From Clostridiaceae bacterium (GTDB lineage Bacteria > Bacillota > Clostridia > Saccharofermentanales > DTU023), in assembly GCA_012521015.1 (NCBI GenBank), contig JAAYNE010000079.1, positions 1-38,622 on the forward strand: DNA of 38,622 nt. The letters run 5' to 3'. The notes below the pieces were generated by a model that was given only the letters and a program-made list of their open reading frames with translations, had not been told where the DNA came from and made no database searches. Positions 8,946 to 17,218 of this stretch are shown here, in pieces. Made by a program: the position numbers and the translations under genes. Within the stretch, counting starts at the first letter, position 1. Each line of letters starts with the position of its first letter.

Positions 8946-10280
8946 CTAATGACTTGCAGAATCGTCATGGTTTTCCCGGAAAAATTCATTATAAATTGTA
9001 GCTACTGATTTTTCAAAATCATCATTTGCAATACCAACAATAATATTAAACTCACTTGAGCCTTGAGAAATCATACGAATGTTAATTCCCGCATCTGCTA
9101 ATGCTCCGAATACTCTTGCAGAAACACCGGCACGCATTGCCATATTTTCACCTACAACCGCTAACAATGCCAAACCCGGCGTAATATCTATACGGTCAGG
9201 TGAACAATAGATATCTATTTCTTCCAGTATTTTTCTTTCTTTGCCTTGCATGCTTTCTTCGCGCACAATTAATGATACAGTATCTATTGAAGACGGCATA
9301 TGATGAATCTGAATTCCATTGGTTTCAAACACTGAACACAATTTGCGCAAAAAACTCACATCCTCGGTCATTCGATATTTTTCTACATTGATAACCATAA
9401 AGTCTTTTACACCGGCTACTCCGGTTAGAATCGGATCTGATTTCGTTCTTTTAGCCCTCGGTAAAATCAATGTGCCCGGATCATTGGGCGCATTAGTATT
9501 AAGAATATGAATCGGAATACCTCTTTGTCTCGCAGGAAATATGGCCTCATGGTGTAAAACTGCAGCACCCATATAGCTCAATTCACGCAATTCATCATAT
9601 GTTACAATTCGTAAAGGCATCGGATTATCAACAATTCTCGGATCAGCTGCTAAAAAACCTGAAACATCTGTCCAGTTCTCATACTTTTCAACCGAAAGTG
9701 CAGAAGCTACAATAGAACCGGTAATATCCGATCCGCCTCTGGAGAAAGTAATAATTGAACCGTTCTCTTGGGCGCCGTAGAATCCCGGAATTACAAAACA
9801 GGAATCTTTAATATTTTCTTTAATTAAAATACGAGTAATGTTCTCATCGTATTTTCCATTTTGATCAAAACGAATTATGTCAGCCGCATCAATAAATTGA
9901 TAATCAAGATATGCTGCCATTAATTTTGCCGAAAAATATTCGCCGCGGCTGGCGGCATAATCTCTAGAAGTTCCCGCAATCAGCTTTTGTTCAACTTCAT
10001 CCAATTCAGGTTCAAGATCAATCGTCAAATTCAAATCATTTTGAATTTTTAAAAAACGTTCTTTAATTGAAGCAAAAACCTCTTCACCGCCAATCCCGAT
10101 TTCCATTAATTGATGGCATAAATACAGCATGTCGGTAATTTTATGATCATCAGCAAAGCGTTTACCAGGCGCAGACACAATCGCAATCTTTCTTTCACTA
10201 TCTGCCATAATGATCGATTTTACTTTTTTAAACTGGGAAGCATCAGCACACGATGTTCCACCAAATTTTGCCACTTTCAT
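8946..10280 (-). CDS. lysC: Aspartate kinase
   Basis: A 444-residue enzyme phosphorylating aspartate, the entry to the Lys/Thr/Met pathway. The N-terminal kinase domain shows KFGGTSCA (residues 4-11) and the FSRGGSDITGSIVA block near 180. C-terminal ACT domains, the usual sites for feedback control by lysine or threonine, include ENMAMRAGVSARVFGALADAGINIRMI. The length fits the single-polypeptide clostridial type. The ATG at 10280 overlaps the stop of the upstream EamA remnant (ATGA) and has TGGAGA upstream. No lysine riboswitch is visible in front; the upstream gene has been truncated, so the original promoter arrangement may be lost. Confidence 0.94.
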   Translation of the reverse strand: MKVAKFGGTSCADASQFKKVKSIIMADSERKIAIVSAPGKRFADDHKITDMLYLCHQLMEIGIGGEEVFASIKERFLKIQNDLNLTIDLEPELDEVEQKLIAGTSRDYAASRGEYFSAKLMAAYLDYQFIDAADIIRFDQNGKYDENITRILIKENIKDSCFVIPGFYGAQENGSIITFSRGGSDITGSIVASALSVEKYENWTDVSGFLAADPRIVDNPMPLRIVTYDELRELSYMGAAVLHHEAIFPARQRGIPIHILNTNAPNDPGTLILPRAKRTKSDPILTGVAGVKDFMVINVEKYRMTEDVSFLRKLCSVFETNGIQIHHMPSSIDTVSLIVREESMQGKERKILEEIDIYCSPDRIDITPGLALLAVVGENMAMRAGVSARVFGALADAGINIRMISQGSSEFNIIVGIANDDFEKSVATIYNEFFRENHDDSASH

Positions 10281-10429
10281 TTTTTATCTCCATTTTTATT
10301 ATAGTTTACTAAGCTTATTCCTGCTACCACTAAAAGTAAGGCAGCTATCAAGTTTATTCTTAAAATATTTTCTTTTAAAATAAGAGCTGAACCGATCATT
10401 CCGACTACAGGAATCAAGCTCCTAAACAT
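10277..10429 (-). pseudogene. C-terminal remnant of an EamA/DMT-family transporter
   Basis: A 50-residue reading frame, MFRSLIPVVG followed by a hydrophobic run, fills the gap between the DUF1538 gene and lysC. SLIPVVGMIGSALILKE and the helix AALLLVVAGISLVNY resemble the last two membrane helices of EamA drug/metabolite transporters, where a P-V-x-x-x-x-x-A-x-x-x-x-E pattern precedes the final helix. Intact members are about 290 residues, so over 80 percent is gone. The ATG is 2 bases after the DUF1538 stop, and the TGA overlaps the lysC ATG. It reads as the 3' end of a former transporter gene, retained perhaps because it couples translation to lysC. Confidence 0.6.
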
Positions 10430-10431
10430 AC

Positions 10432-12291
10432 TCAATTTTGAAACAGATTTTCATCGGCTGTAAGTCCATATGAATCCGTTACAGGTAAAGCAAAAATTGT
10501 AACAATATGACTATTCTGTTCATCTAAAGCATCCAACAATGTTTGACTAACTTTTAATGTAATATTTGCATCAACTAAAAACCAAATCACTTCTTTTTCC
10601 GGTTGAAGTCGCATTGATTTGCTAAGCCAAGTTCCCGCCCTTGCATCACGACCATGCAAGATTGTCGCACCGGTTGAACCGGCAGATCTTGCTAAATCAA
10701 TGACATTTTCCGTATAACCACGTTCTACTACACAAAAAATTAAATCTTTGTGCTCACCTGCAATTTGATCCAAGGCAACCGTACAAACTTCTTTTTGATC
10801 AGCAGGAGCAACTTCTTGCTGAAGATGCTTGGACCGTATAGTTTGAATTTTATTAATTGAACCTAAAATCATAATACTTAAAACCGGTGTCATCGCAATC
10901 ATTGCTATAATTCCGAATCCGTCACGCAGAACATCTGCTGTAGGAATACTGTCGGCTACACCTTGAGCAAAAGCTAAAACAAAAGTTGCACTCATCGGAC
11001 CTGAAGCAACTCCGCCGGCATCAAATGCAATACCGACAAAGACCGGATCAACAAAATAAGACAATATAATTGCTATAGCAAAACCGGGCAATAAAAAGAA
11101 CCATAGTTGAACCTGAGGTGACATAACTTTAACCATTGATAAAGCAATTGCAATTCCGACACCAATTGAAAGAGTGCCTTTCAAAACTTTCACCGGAATA
11201 TTCCCCGCAGTGACATCTTCCACTTGTTCGCCTAAAACGTGAACTGCCGGTTCAGCCAATACAACCATCATACCTAATAAAAGCCCGAATATTGGAAGCA
11301 TGCCGAAATACCTATCAGCCAAGCCCATGCCCAGAATGCGCCCCATATCCATAAATCCTTCATTTGCTCCCACCAGAAACAATGTTAATCCAATAATTGT
11401 ATAGACCAGACCGCGAATAATTCTAACTATTTCTTTACGTTCAACTTTAAATTTGAAAAAGTTAAAGATAAAAAATAAAGCTGCGATCGGAATTAATGCT
11501 TTAATTGATTCAATTAAAGTATGTTGCAGAGCTGAGAAAATCGGAGACCACACTTCAGTTGAAGTGGCAAATTCTACTGCTTCACCATGAATGTTTTGTT
11601 GTCCGGAAATAACTGAAATTAACATTACTGCCAAAATCGGTCCGGCACTCATTGCACCTACCATACCAAAAGAGTCTTCTTCTGTCGTTTTCCCGCCTTT
11701 AGTCCGCGACAAACCGATTGAAATTGCCAGTACAAATGGCGTGGTTAAAGCACCGGTTGTTGCACCTGATGCATCGAAAGAAATTGCTAAAAACTCTTCT
11801 GAAACCTGGGTTCCTAAAACGAAAATTACCAGATAAACCAAGGTCATCATTATATTATATTTGAAATTACTGAGGATCCTGATCGAAGCAATCGAAATCA
11901 ATACACCGACACCTACAGAAATCATTGTAACCAAAAAACCTGCATCCAGTGTTCCACCGGAAGCACTTTCTACTTGATCACCGAGAATTAAGATGTCCGG
12001 TTCAGCAATCGTAATTAAAAATCCGAGTGCAAAACTGAGCAGAATTGTTTTAATCAAACTTTTACTTGTTGCTATTTCACGTGCCATATGATAGCCAATC
12101 GGCTCCATGCTCTGATCTACACCCCAGAGAAAAATCGAAAGTCCGGCAAAAACCAGAAATGCACCGACAAAAAATCTTTGTACAACCGGAATGTCGATCG
12201 GGATAAATATCAAGCCCAAGATCGCTACAAAGATTACAATTGGGATTAAAGATTGAGAAACCTCTTTAGTTTTTGATTGTAGTATATTCAT
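10432..12291 (-). CDS. DUF1538 membrane protein with C-terminal P-II-like domain
   Basis: A 619-residue inner-membrane protein made of two homologous halves of about 240 residues. The halves share an AEPxxxxLGxQVE motif (AEPDILILGDQVE, AEPAVHVLGEQVE) and a xAFDAxGxxxGxxxxxFVLA-type motif (ISFDASGATTGAL, IAFDAGGVASGPM). This repeated architecture is typical of carriers, so a transporter is likely. After the last helix (about residue 500) comes a cytoplasmic domain with GATILHGRDARAG, resembling the P-II fold of the protein encoded just upstream. The ATG has AGGGGGAT before it, and 9 bases separate the genes. Substrate unknown; position beside lysC/thrBC hints at a nitrogen or amino-acid link, an inference only. 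Confidence 0.85.
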   Translation of the reverse strand: MNILQSKTKEVSQSLIPIVIFVAILGLIFIPIDIPVVQRFFVGAFLVFAGLSIFLWGVDQSMEPIGYHMAREIATSKSLIKTILLSFALGFLITIAEPDILILGDQVESASGGTLDAGFLVTMISVGVGVLISIASIRILSNFKYNIMMTLVYLVIFVLGTQVSEEFLAISFDASGATTGALTTPFVLAISIGLSRTKGGKTTEEDSFGMVGAMSAGPILAVMLISVISGQQNIHGEAVEFATSTEVWSPIFSALQHTLIESIKALIPIAALFFIFNFFKFKVERKEIVRIIRGLVYTIIGLTLFLVGANEGFMDMGRILGMGLADRYFGMLPIFGLLLGMMVVLAEPAVHVLGEQVEDVTAGNIPVKVLKGTLSIGVGIAIALSMVKVMSPQVQLWFFLLPGFAIAIILSYFVDPVFVGIAFDAGGVASGPMSATFVLAFAQGVADSIPTADVLRDGFGIIAMIAMTPVLSIMILGSINKIQTIRSKHLQQEVAPADQKEVCTVALDQIAGEHKDLIFCVVERGYTENVIDLARSAGSTGATILHGRDARAGTWLSKSMRLQPEKEVIWFLVDANITLKVSQTLLDALDEQNSHIVTIFALPVTDSYGLTADENLFQN

Positions 12292-12300
12292 GTAATCCCC

Positions 12301-12942
12301 CTATGCTTGATAACCGCCTGTAATACGCGAAACAGGTAACACAAAAATGATTCCTTTACTCGGTTTATCTAAATTCATTTCAGTTATTAAACATTCTTTA
12401 ATCGGCTCAACCGATTCATTTTTAACCAAAAGCATTACAATGTCTTTTTGCGGTTCAATATTGATTGGGAAAAATGATTCAGCAGGAACACCCGCACCAC
12501 GACCATGGATAATCGTACCACCAACCTCTCCGATTTGGCGAACATTGCGCATAACTTCTCTGCCTTGTCCTTCATTTACTATTACAAAAATACATTGATA
12601 ATCAAAACACTGTGGATCAAATCTTTCATTTTCTGAAAGATTGCTCAAGCGACCAAAACGACTGATCGGAATGGAAAAAGCTATCCCATGTCTTTTACGC
12701 TGAATATTGAAACTCTCAAGCATCATCTCATGAATAGCATCTTCAAATCTTGACTCAATCGGCAAAAATATAATTTCTTTTTGGGTTTCCTCCAGACCGA
12801 GAATTTCCAAAAATTTGTTGGAAACAGTTCCCTCACCGAGCATAACAACACCGCCCGTCAAGCCTAATATTCTCATTTCGCTTAGAACTTGCTTAGCCTT
12901 GCCGCGATTAAGTACACTTAAGAATAAAGATTGACTATTCAT
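12301..12942 (-). CDS. Tandem P-II-like regulatory protein
   Basis: A 213-residue soluble protein built from two P-II-like halves. Residues 1-100 hold LGLTGGVVMLGEG and residues 115-210 hold VGGTIIHGRGAG, each followed by a strand such as EIIFLPIES or DIVMLLVKNES. The HGRGAG loop matches the HGRDARAG loop in the C-terminal domain of the DUF1538 protein encoded immediately downstream, so the two probably interact. P-II proteins sense nucleotides or 2-oxoglutarate and gate transporters; whether these loops bind anything is unknown. The tyrosine-bearing T-loop of classical GlnB is not evident. Start ATG with AAAAGGAGA upstream. It is the first gene after hisIE, 112 bases away. Confidence 0.8.
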   Translation of the reverse strand: MNSQSLFLSVLNRGKAKQVLSEMRILGLTGGVVMLGEGTVSNKFLEILGLEETQKEIIFLPIESRFEDAIHEMMLESFNIQRKRHGIAFSIPISRFGRLSNLSENERFDPQCFDYQCIFVIVNEGQGREVMRNVRQIGEVGGTIIHGRGAGVPAESFFPINIEPQKDIVMLLVKNESVEPIKECLITEMNLDKPSKGIIFVLPVSRITGGYQA

Positions 12943-13054
12943 TAAATTCTCCTTTTACTGTCCTATTCGAATCATTGTCTACTCAAAAATTACTTACCGA
13001 TATTACTGTTATTTGATTCCACCGAATAATCGGTTTTGATTACCAAAATCCTAT

Positions 13055-13681
13055 TTACCATTCTTTGATTTCTTTACGTTTCTTGTATTTTTGCTTAAGA
13101 CCGTGCCGCTTAGCCAAATTATTTTTGATGTCTGCTAAAGTCACGCCGCTTTGATTAAACAGTAAAGTCAAATGATAGAACAAATCGCTGGCTTCATTGA
13201 TAATTTCTGTCTTGTCATTATTTTTGACAGCGATTACTGTTTCAGTCATTTCTTCACTGGTTTTTTTGAGGATTTTATCAATACCCTGTTCAATTAAATA
13301 TTTCGTATATGAACCATCCTGTGGATTATCTATCCGATCTTGAATCGTTTTTTCTAAAATTTCTAAAGTAAAATAATCATCGTCAAAACAGCTGACATTC
13401 CCCAAATGACAAGTTGGTCCATCAGGTTTAACCCGAATTAATAAAGCATCCTGATCACAATCAAGACACATACTAATTACATGCTGAATATTTCCACTGG
13501 TTTCGCCTTTTTTCCATAGCTCTTTTCGTGACCTGGAATAAAACCAAACCACTTGATCTTGCACTGTTAAATTATAGGCCTCCTCATTCATAAAACCGTT
13601 CATTAAGACTTGACCGGTATTATAATCTTGTAAAATCACTGAAAGCAGGCCGTTATTTTTTGAAAAATCAGGTTGCATCAT
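13055..13681 (-). CDS. hisIE: Phosphoribosyl-AMP cyclohydrolase / phosphoribosyl-ATP diphosphatase
   Basis: A 208-residue fusion performing steps 2 and 3 of histidine synthesis. The HisI half (about 1-115) has VWFYSRSRKELWKKGETSGN and the metal-binding cysteines of CLDCDQDALL and GPTCHLG. The HisE half (about 120-208) is an all-alpha NTP-pyrophosphohydrolase with SEEMTETVIAVKNND and EASDLFYHLTLLF. It is the last his gene, separated from hisF by 219 bases carrying two tandem palindromic units, so its expression may be set apart from the genes upstream. The ribosome binding site is weak (ATGAGA). Family and activities are clear. Confidence 0.95.
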   Translation of the reverse strand: MMQPDFSKNNGLLSVILQDYNTGQVLMNGFMNEEAYNLTVQDQVVWFYSRSRKELWKKGETSGNIQHVISMCLDCDQDALLIRVKPDGPTCHLGNVSCFDDDYFTLEILEKTIQDRIDNPQDGSYTKYLIEQGIDKILKKTSEEMTETVIAVKNNDKTEIINEASDLFYHLTLLFNQSGVTLADIKNNLAKRHGLKQKYKKRKEIKEW

Positions 13682-13735
13682 TCGAATCTCATTTCTTTTC
13701 TTGTTTTGCTTTAATTATCCTTATATACGATATAT

Positions 13736-13882
13736 AAAGGTGACAACGCTACAACTTTTTGCCATTATTTTCTGGCATAAGCCGCTTTGTTGCCACCTTT
13801 TCAAAATGTTTCAAATCATTTGGTGACAACGTTGCAACTTGTGTCACCGTTTTTCTAGCATAAGTTGTTTTATTGTCACTTT
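13736..13882. repeat. Two tandem imperfect palindromic units between hisF and hisIE
   Basis: Two related units of about 63 bases start GGTGACAACG at 13739 and 13822, a spacing of 83. Each folds on itself: AAAGGTGACAAC pairs with GTTGCCACCTTT in unit 1 (one mismatch), and GTGACAA pairs with TTGTCAC in unit 2. Unit 1 also has an inner TGCCA/TGGCA stem. They share the core TAGCATAAG/TGGCATAAG. The pair fills most of the 219-base gap inside the his run. They may be a REP-like intergenic repeat, or act in mRNA processing or attenuation. Confidence 0.6.
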
Positions 13883-13900
13883 ATATAATATCTCGCATTT

Positions 13901-14674
13901 CTACAATTGTACTTCAATTCCGGCTTCTACAAGAGCTTTTTTCAATTCCGGTATTGCAACTTCATTTTGATGAAAGATTGATGCAGCCAAGCCGGATTTG
14001 ACAAATGTTTGTTTGAACAATTCTATAAAATCCTCTATCTTACCGGCACCGCCACTGGCGATTAACGGTTTATCCGTATATTTCACTGCTTCCTTGAAAA
14101 ATTCCAAATCAAAGCCTTGTTTTACACCATCAAAATCAATTCCGGTAATTAAGAATTCACCTGCACCCAATTTGGTAAATTTCTCTAATGCATTAAAAAC
14201 TTCCCAATTCGATTTTTTTGTGCCGCCATGGGTATAAATATAATGTTTACCGGTTTCAGAATCAAGTTGAATATCAAAAGCTATAATGATTTTTTCCGAA
14301 CCAAATTTCGAGGCGGCTTCTTCGATAAAAAGCGGATTGTTCAAAGCTGCACTGGCAATACTCACTTTATCTGCACCGGCTTGAAGAATTCTGGCAACAT
14401 CTGCCAAAGAAGCAATGCCACCGCCAACAATCAATTCAATATCAATCTCAGAAGAAATCGCGTAAATCAAATCAATATTAAAATCTGCACCGGTTTGAGT
14501 TTTGGAAATATCCAATATCGCCAATTTATCAGCACCGGTTTCACAATAATGCTTTGCCATCGTCAAAGGGTCACCCATTTCTTTTAGCCCTACAAAATTT
14601 GTACCTTTGACTACTTTACCGTCTTTCAAATCCAAGCAAGGAATTATTTTGCGAAAATTATTTTTTGTTTTCAT
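13901..14674 (-). CDS. hisF: Imidazole glycerol phosphate synthase cyclase subunit
   Basis: A 257-residue (beta-alpha)8-barrel that uses ammonia to make imidazole glycerol phosphate and AICAR. KIIPCLDLKDGKVVKG contains the first catalytic Asp; FDIQLDSETGKHYIYTHGG contains the second Asp. Phosphate-binding loops are VGGGI and IASGGAGK. The block LITGIDFDGVKQGFDLEFF departs from the usual TSxDxDGTxxGYD (Gly-Ile for Ser, Val for Thr), so the enzyme is somewhat divergent. Its normal glutaminase partner HisH is not encoded between hisB and hisA, nor elsewhere in the window. The start has only a weak purine-rich site upstream. A HisF role is very likely from operon context. Confidence 0.9.
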   Translation of the reverse strand: MKTKNNFRKIIPCLDLKDGKVVKGTNFVGLKEMGDPLTMAKHYCETGADKLAILDISKTQTGADFNIDLIYAISSEIDIELIVGGGIASLADVARILQAGADKVSIASAALNNPLFIEEAASKFGSEKIIIAFDIQLDSETGKHYIYTHGGTKKSNWEVFNALEKFTKLGAGEFLITGIDFDGVKQGFDLEFFKEAVKYTDKPLIASGGAGKIEDFIELFKQTFVKSGLAASIFHQNEVAIPELKKALVEAGIEVQL

Positions 14675-14768
14675 ACTATTTTTCTTTATTGCTCTCTATT
14701 ATTATCTATATATTACCGTTTAGTGCTATCGATTATTATACTGCCCAATATAAATTTTCGGATTTACA

Positions 14769-15473
14769 CTAAATAATATTATCCCAAAAATTTGGTTTAT
14801 GACCGGCTTTTCCGACTATGGCTTCCGTTATACCCAGTTCAAACAGATGGTCGAGATCATCTTTGTTGCGTACACCGCCACTTGCAATTACTTTATGCTG
14901 CGTCAAATTATTAATTCTCGCCGTGTTTGCAAAATTCGGCCCTTGATCCATACCGTCTTTGTTTATATCTGTATAAATAATACCGGCTAACGAAAGATTT
15001 TCGATTAAGGGTAAATATTGATCTACAGTCATGCCACTATCTTCGGTCCAACCGTTAATAAAAATTTGGTTAATTCTCGCATCCAAACCAACAAAAATCC
15101 TTCCGGGATAAAGAACCGTCATCTCTTGAAGCCACTCTAAGTCCGTGATTGCTCTGGTTCCGAGAATAAAATAATCAATCCCTTGTTTTGCATAGTTTGC
15201 AATGGATTTAGCATTACGCAAACCGCCGCCAATTTGCAAAGGTAGATCCGTCAAATTTTTCAACTTGGAAATCAATTGCATTTCTTTCGTTTCTTGTGCT
15301 TTTGCTCCGATTAAATCAATTATATGAATCCTTGCAACTTGTTGAAATTGACTGTAAAACTCAATTGCTTCTTGAGGTGTACGTTGCATTAGAGATTTTT
15401 GCTGATAATCCCCTTGCCTTAGACGCACATTTTGACCGTCAATTAAATCAATCGCCGGAATAATCTTTATCAT
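14769..15473 (-). CDS. hisA: ProFAR isomerase
   Basis: A 234-residue (beta-alpha)8-barrel that isomerises phosphoribosylformimino-AICAR-phosphate, step 4 of histidine synthesis. KIIPAIDLIDGQNVRLRQGDY carries the first catalytic Asp. GLDAR at about 127-131 is in the position of the second. Phosphate loops are QIGGGLRN and IASGGVRN. It is of normal length. AAAGGATTTCTTA before the ATG gives a good ribosome site. It sits 41 bases after hisB, where hisH is found in many his operons, so hisH is missing here. The gap to hisF is 94 bases. Confidence 0.94.
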   Translation of the reverse strand: MIKIIPAIDLIDGQNVRLRQGDYQQKSLMQRTPQEAIEFYSQFQQVARIHIIDLIGAKAQETKEMQLISKLKNLTDLPLQIGGGLRNAKSIANYAKQGIDYFILGTRAITDLEWLQEMTVLYPGRIFVGLDARINQIFINGWTEDSGMTVDQYLPLIENLSLAGIIYTDINKDGMDQGPNFANTARINNLTQHKVIASGGVRNKDDLDHLFELGITEAIVGKAGHKPNFWDNII

Positions 15474-15514
15474 TAAGAAATCCTTTCATATTCTATGGCA
15501 AATGCAAACAAAAA

Positions 15515-16093
15515 TTACTCAATAACCCCTTTAGATGATGGAACACCACCGTCAGTTTCACTTAGAGCAATTCTTAAACTTCTGGCAAAAGCTTTGAATA
15601 TCGCTTCAATTTCATGATGAGTATTTCCTTTTTTTAGCAAATCAATATGCAAAGTCATTCTGCTATTCATCGCAACGGCATTAAAAAATTCCCCAATCAG
15701 TTCAACATCAAAATCTCCAACTTTTGCTGTGGTAAAATCAGCTTGGAAATTCAAATGTGGTCTACCAGACAAATCTAGGACAACCCTTGCCAACGACTCA
15801 TCCATCGGTAAATAAAAGTAACCGTATCTTTGATAAGACTTTTTTGCCGTATAAAGTTCTCGAATCAGTTGACCTAAAACAATTCCGATATCTTCCACCG
15901 TATGATGAAAATCGACTTCCAGATCACCATCGGCAATCAATTCCAAATATAAATCTGAGTGGAAACTGAATAAGGTCAGCATGTGGTCAAAAAAACCAAT
16001 TCCGGTATTAATTTTCGATTCAGCAGCTAAGCGGTCTTCTGCTAAACTTACTTCTATTGTGGTTTCTAAAGTCGAGCGTTTTTTATTTAACAT
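15515..16093 (-). CDS. hisB: Imidazoleglycerol-phosphate dehydratase
   Basis: A 192-residue monofunctional dehydratase (step 6), without the phosphatase half found in enteric HisB. The paired His motifs that bind two metal ions are DFHHTVEDIGIVLG and NTHHEIEAIFKAFARSLR. FFDHMLTLFSFHSDL is the substrate block. The ATG at 16093 is preferred because GGAG lies 8 bases before it; an upstream in-frame GTG at 16099 would be only 2 bases from that site. It lies between hisC and hisA, 29 bases from hisC. Because this protein lacks a HisN domain, histidinol phosphatase must be encoded elsewhere. Confidence 0.95.
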   Translation of the reverse strand: MLNKKRSTLETTIEVSLAEDRLAAESKINTGIGFFDHMLTLFSFHSDLYLELIADGDLEVDFHHTVEDIGIVLGQLIRELYTAKKSYQRYGYFYLPMDESLARVVLDLSGRPHLNFQADFTTAKVGDFDVELIGEFFNAVAMNSRMTLHIDLLKKGNTHHEIEAIFKAFARSLRIALSETDGGVPSSKGVIE

Positions 16094-16122
16094 CTTCACA
16101 TCTCCATTCCATACTCTTACTC

Positions 16123-17112
16123 TTAATGTCTATATTTCTCTTTCCATTCAACAATTGCTTGATTCAATATCGAATAATCATCAAGTTTGATAATTGAATA
16201 ACGTGCTGCATTTTTCAAAATTGGAACATCATATGTCCTGGGTAAAAAACCTTTTTCGATTAAATATTTTGCCATATCTACAGCTAAATCGCCATAAGTA
16301 AAAATATAATTAGCAAGTGACGGCTTGATTGTTATCAAACTCTCAACCTGAGCTAAAGCTCTCTCTAATTGTCTTTTGCTTTCAAATTGATAATTTTTAT
16401 ACTCAGATAATTTTTCTTTATCAGAAAATAATTCACTCGCTAAATTTAAAGATAAAGAATTCAAAGGGTACGGATGATTAATACTGTTAATTTTAGCAAA
16501 AGTTTCGCCCCGCGCAATTGCCAAGCCAATTCTTAAGCCGGCCATCCCATACACTTTGCTTAAAGTCCTTAAAACTACAATGTTATCACCTTGTGGCCTT
16601 TCATATTTCTCAGCAAAATCTATATAACATTCATCTAAAACCAAATACCCGCCAACCTCAGCCATTGTATCTACCAAGAGTTGTAATTCCTCTGTTTTAA
16701 ACATTATTCCTGTCGGATTATGCGGATTGGAAATCAAAAACAGAGACGGCTTTTGCTCTTTAATTGCCTGGACAACTTTAGCAAAATCAAAAGAAAAATC
16801 CGGTTCACAATCAACAGTCAACAGCTCCGGTTTAATTTGTTCCGTATAGACTTTGTACATCACAAAATCCGGATTCAAACTCATGACACCGTTTTGACCG
16901 AGAGTCATTATGATTTTTTGAATCCACTCATCCGAACCGTTTGCTACCTCAATTTCAGACGGATTCAAATCATAAGCTTGTGCATAAATATTTATAAAAC
17001 GTTGTCTTTCTTGATCAGGGTATTGATTATAATCAGTATTTTTAACAACCTTTATAATTTGCTCTTCACTCAGCGGTTTCAGCGGACTGGTATTACGATT
17101 CATTATGATCAT
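16123..17112 (-). CDS. hisC: Histidinol-phosphate aminotransferase
   Basis: A 329-residue fold-type I PLP aminotransferase that transfers the amino group from glutamate to imidazole acetol phosphate (step 7). The PLP lysine is in TLSKVYGMAGLRIG (about residue 189). ISNPHNPTGIMF and LDECYIDF are the cofactor-contact motifs. ATG at 17112 has GGAG 6 bases upstream; a TTG at 17124 would include that site in the coding region. It is slightly shorter than the common 350 residues. Other class I/II aminotransferases look similar, but position between hisD and hisB settles the role. Confidence 0.92.
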   Translation of the reverse strand: MIIMNRNTSPLKPLSEEQIIKVVKNTDYNQYPDQERQRFINIYAQAYDLNPSEIEVANGSDEWIQKIIMTLGQNGVMSLNPDFVMYKVYTEQIKPELLTVDCEPDFSFDFAKVVQAIKEQKPSLFLISNPHNPTGIMFKTEELQLLVDTMAEVGGYLVLDECYIDFAEKYERPQGDNIVVLRTLSKVYGMAGLRIGLAIARGETFAKINSINHPYPLNSLSLNLASELFSDKEKLSEYKNYQFESKRQLERALAQVESLITIKPSLANYIFTYGDLAVDMAKYLIEKGFLPRTYDVPILKNAARYSIIKLDDYSILNQAIVEWKEKYRH

Positions 17113-17218
17113 GTTTTTCTCCAATATTTGATTACTTTTAACTATTTATGTTTAACTTCCTCAAATTTCAATTTTAGTTATTTTTTGATTTCTACCGACA
17201 ATGAAATATTATCCCCTT

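Noticed and set aside
13995-14590. Long plus-strand frames antisense to hisF, hisB and hisC
   Set aside because: Antisense shadows of strongly conserved minus-strand enzymes, with no ribosome sites or recognisable domains.
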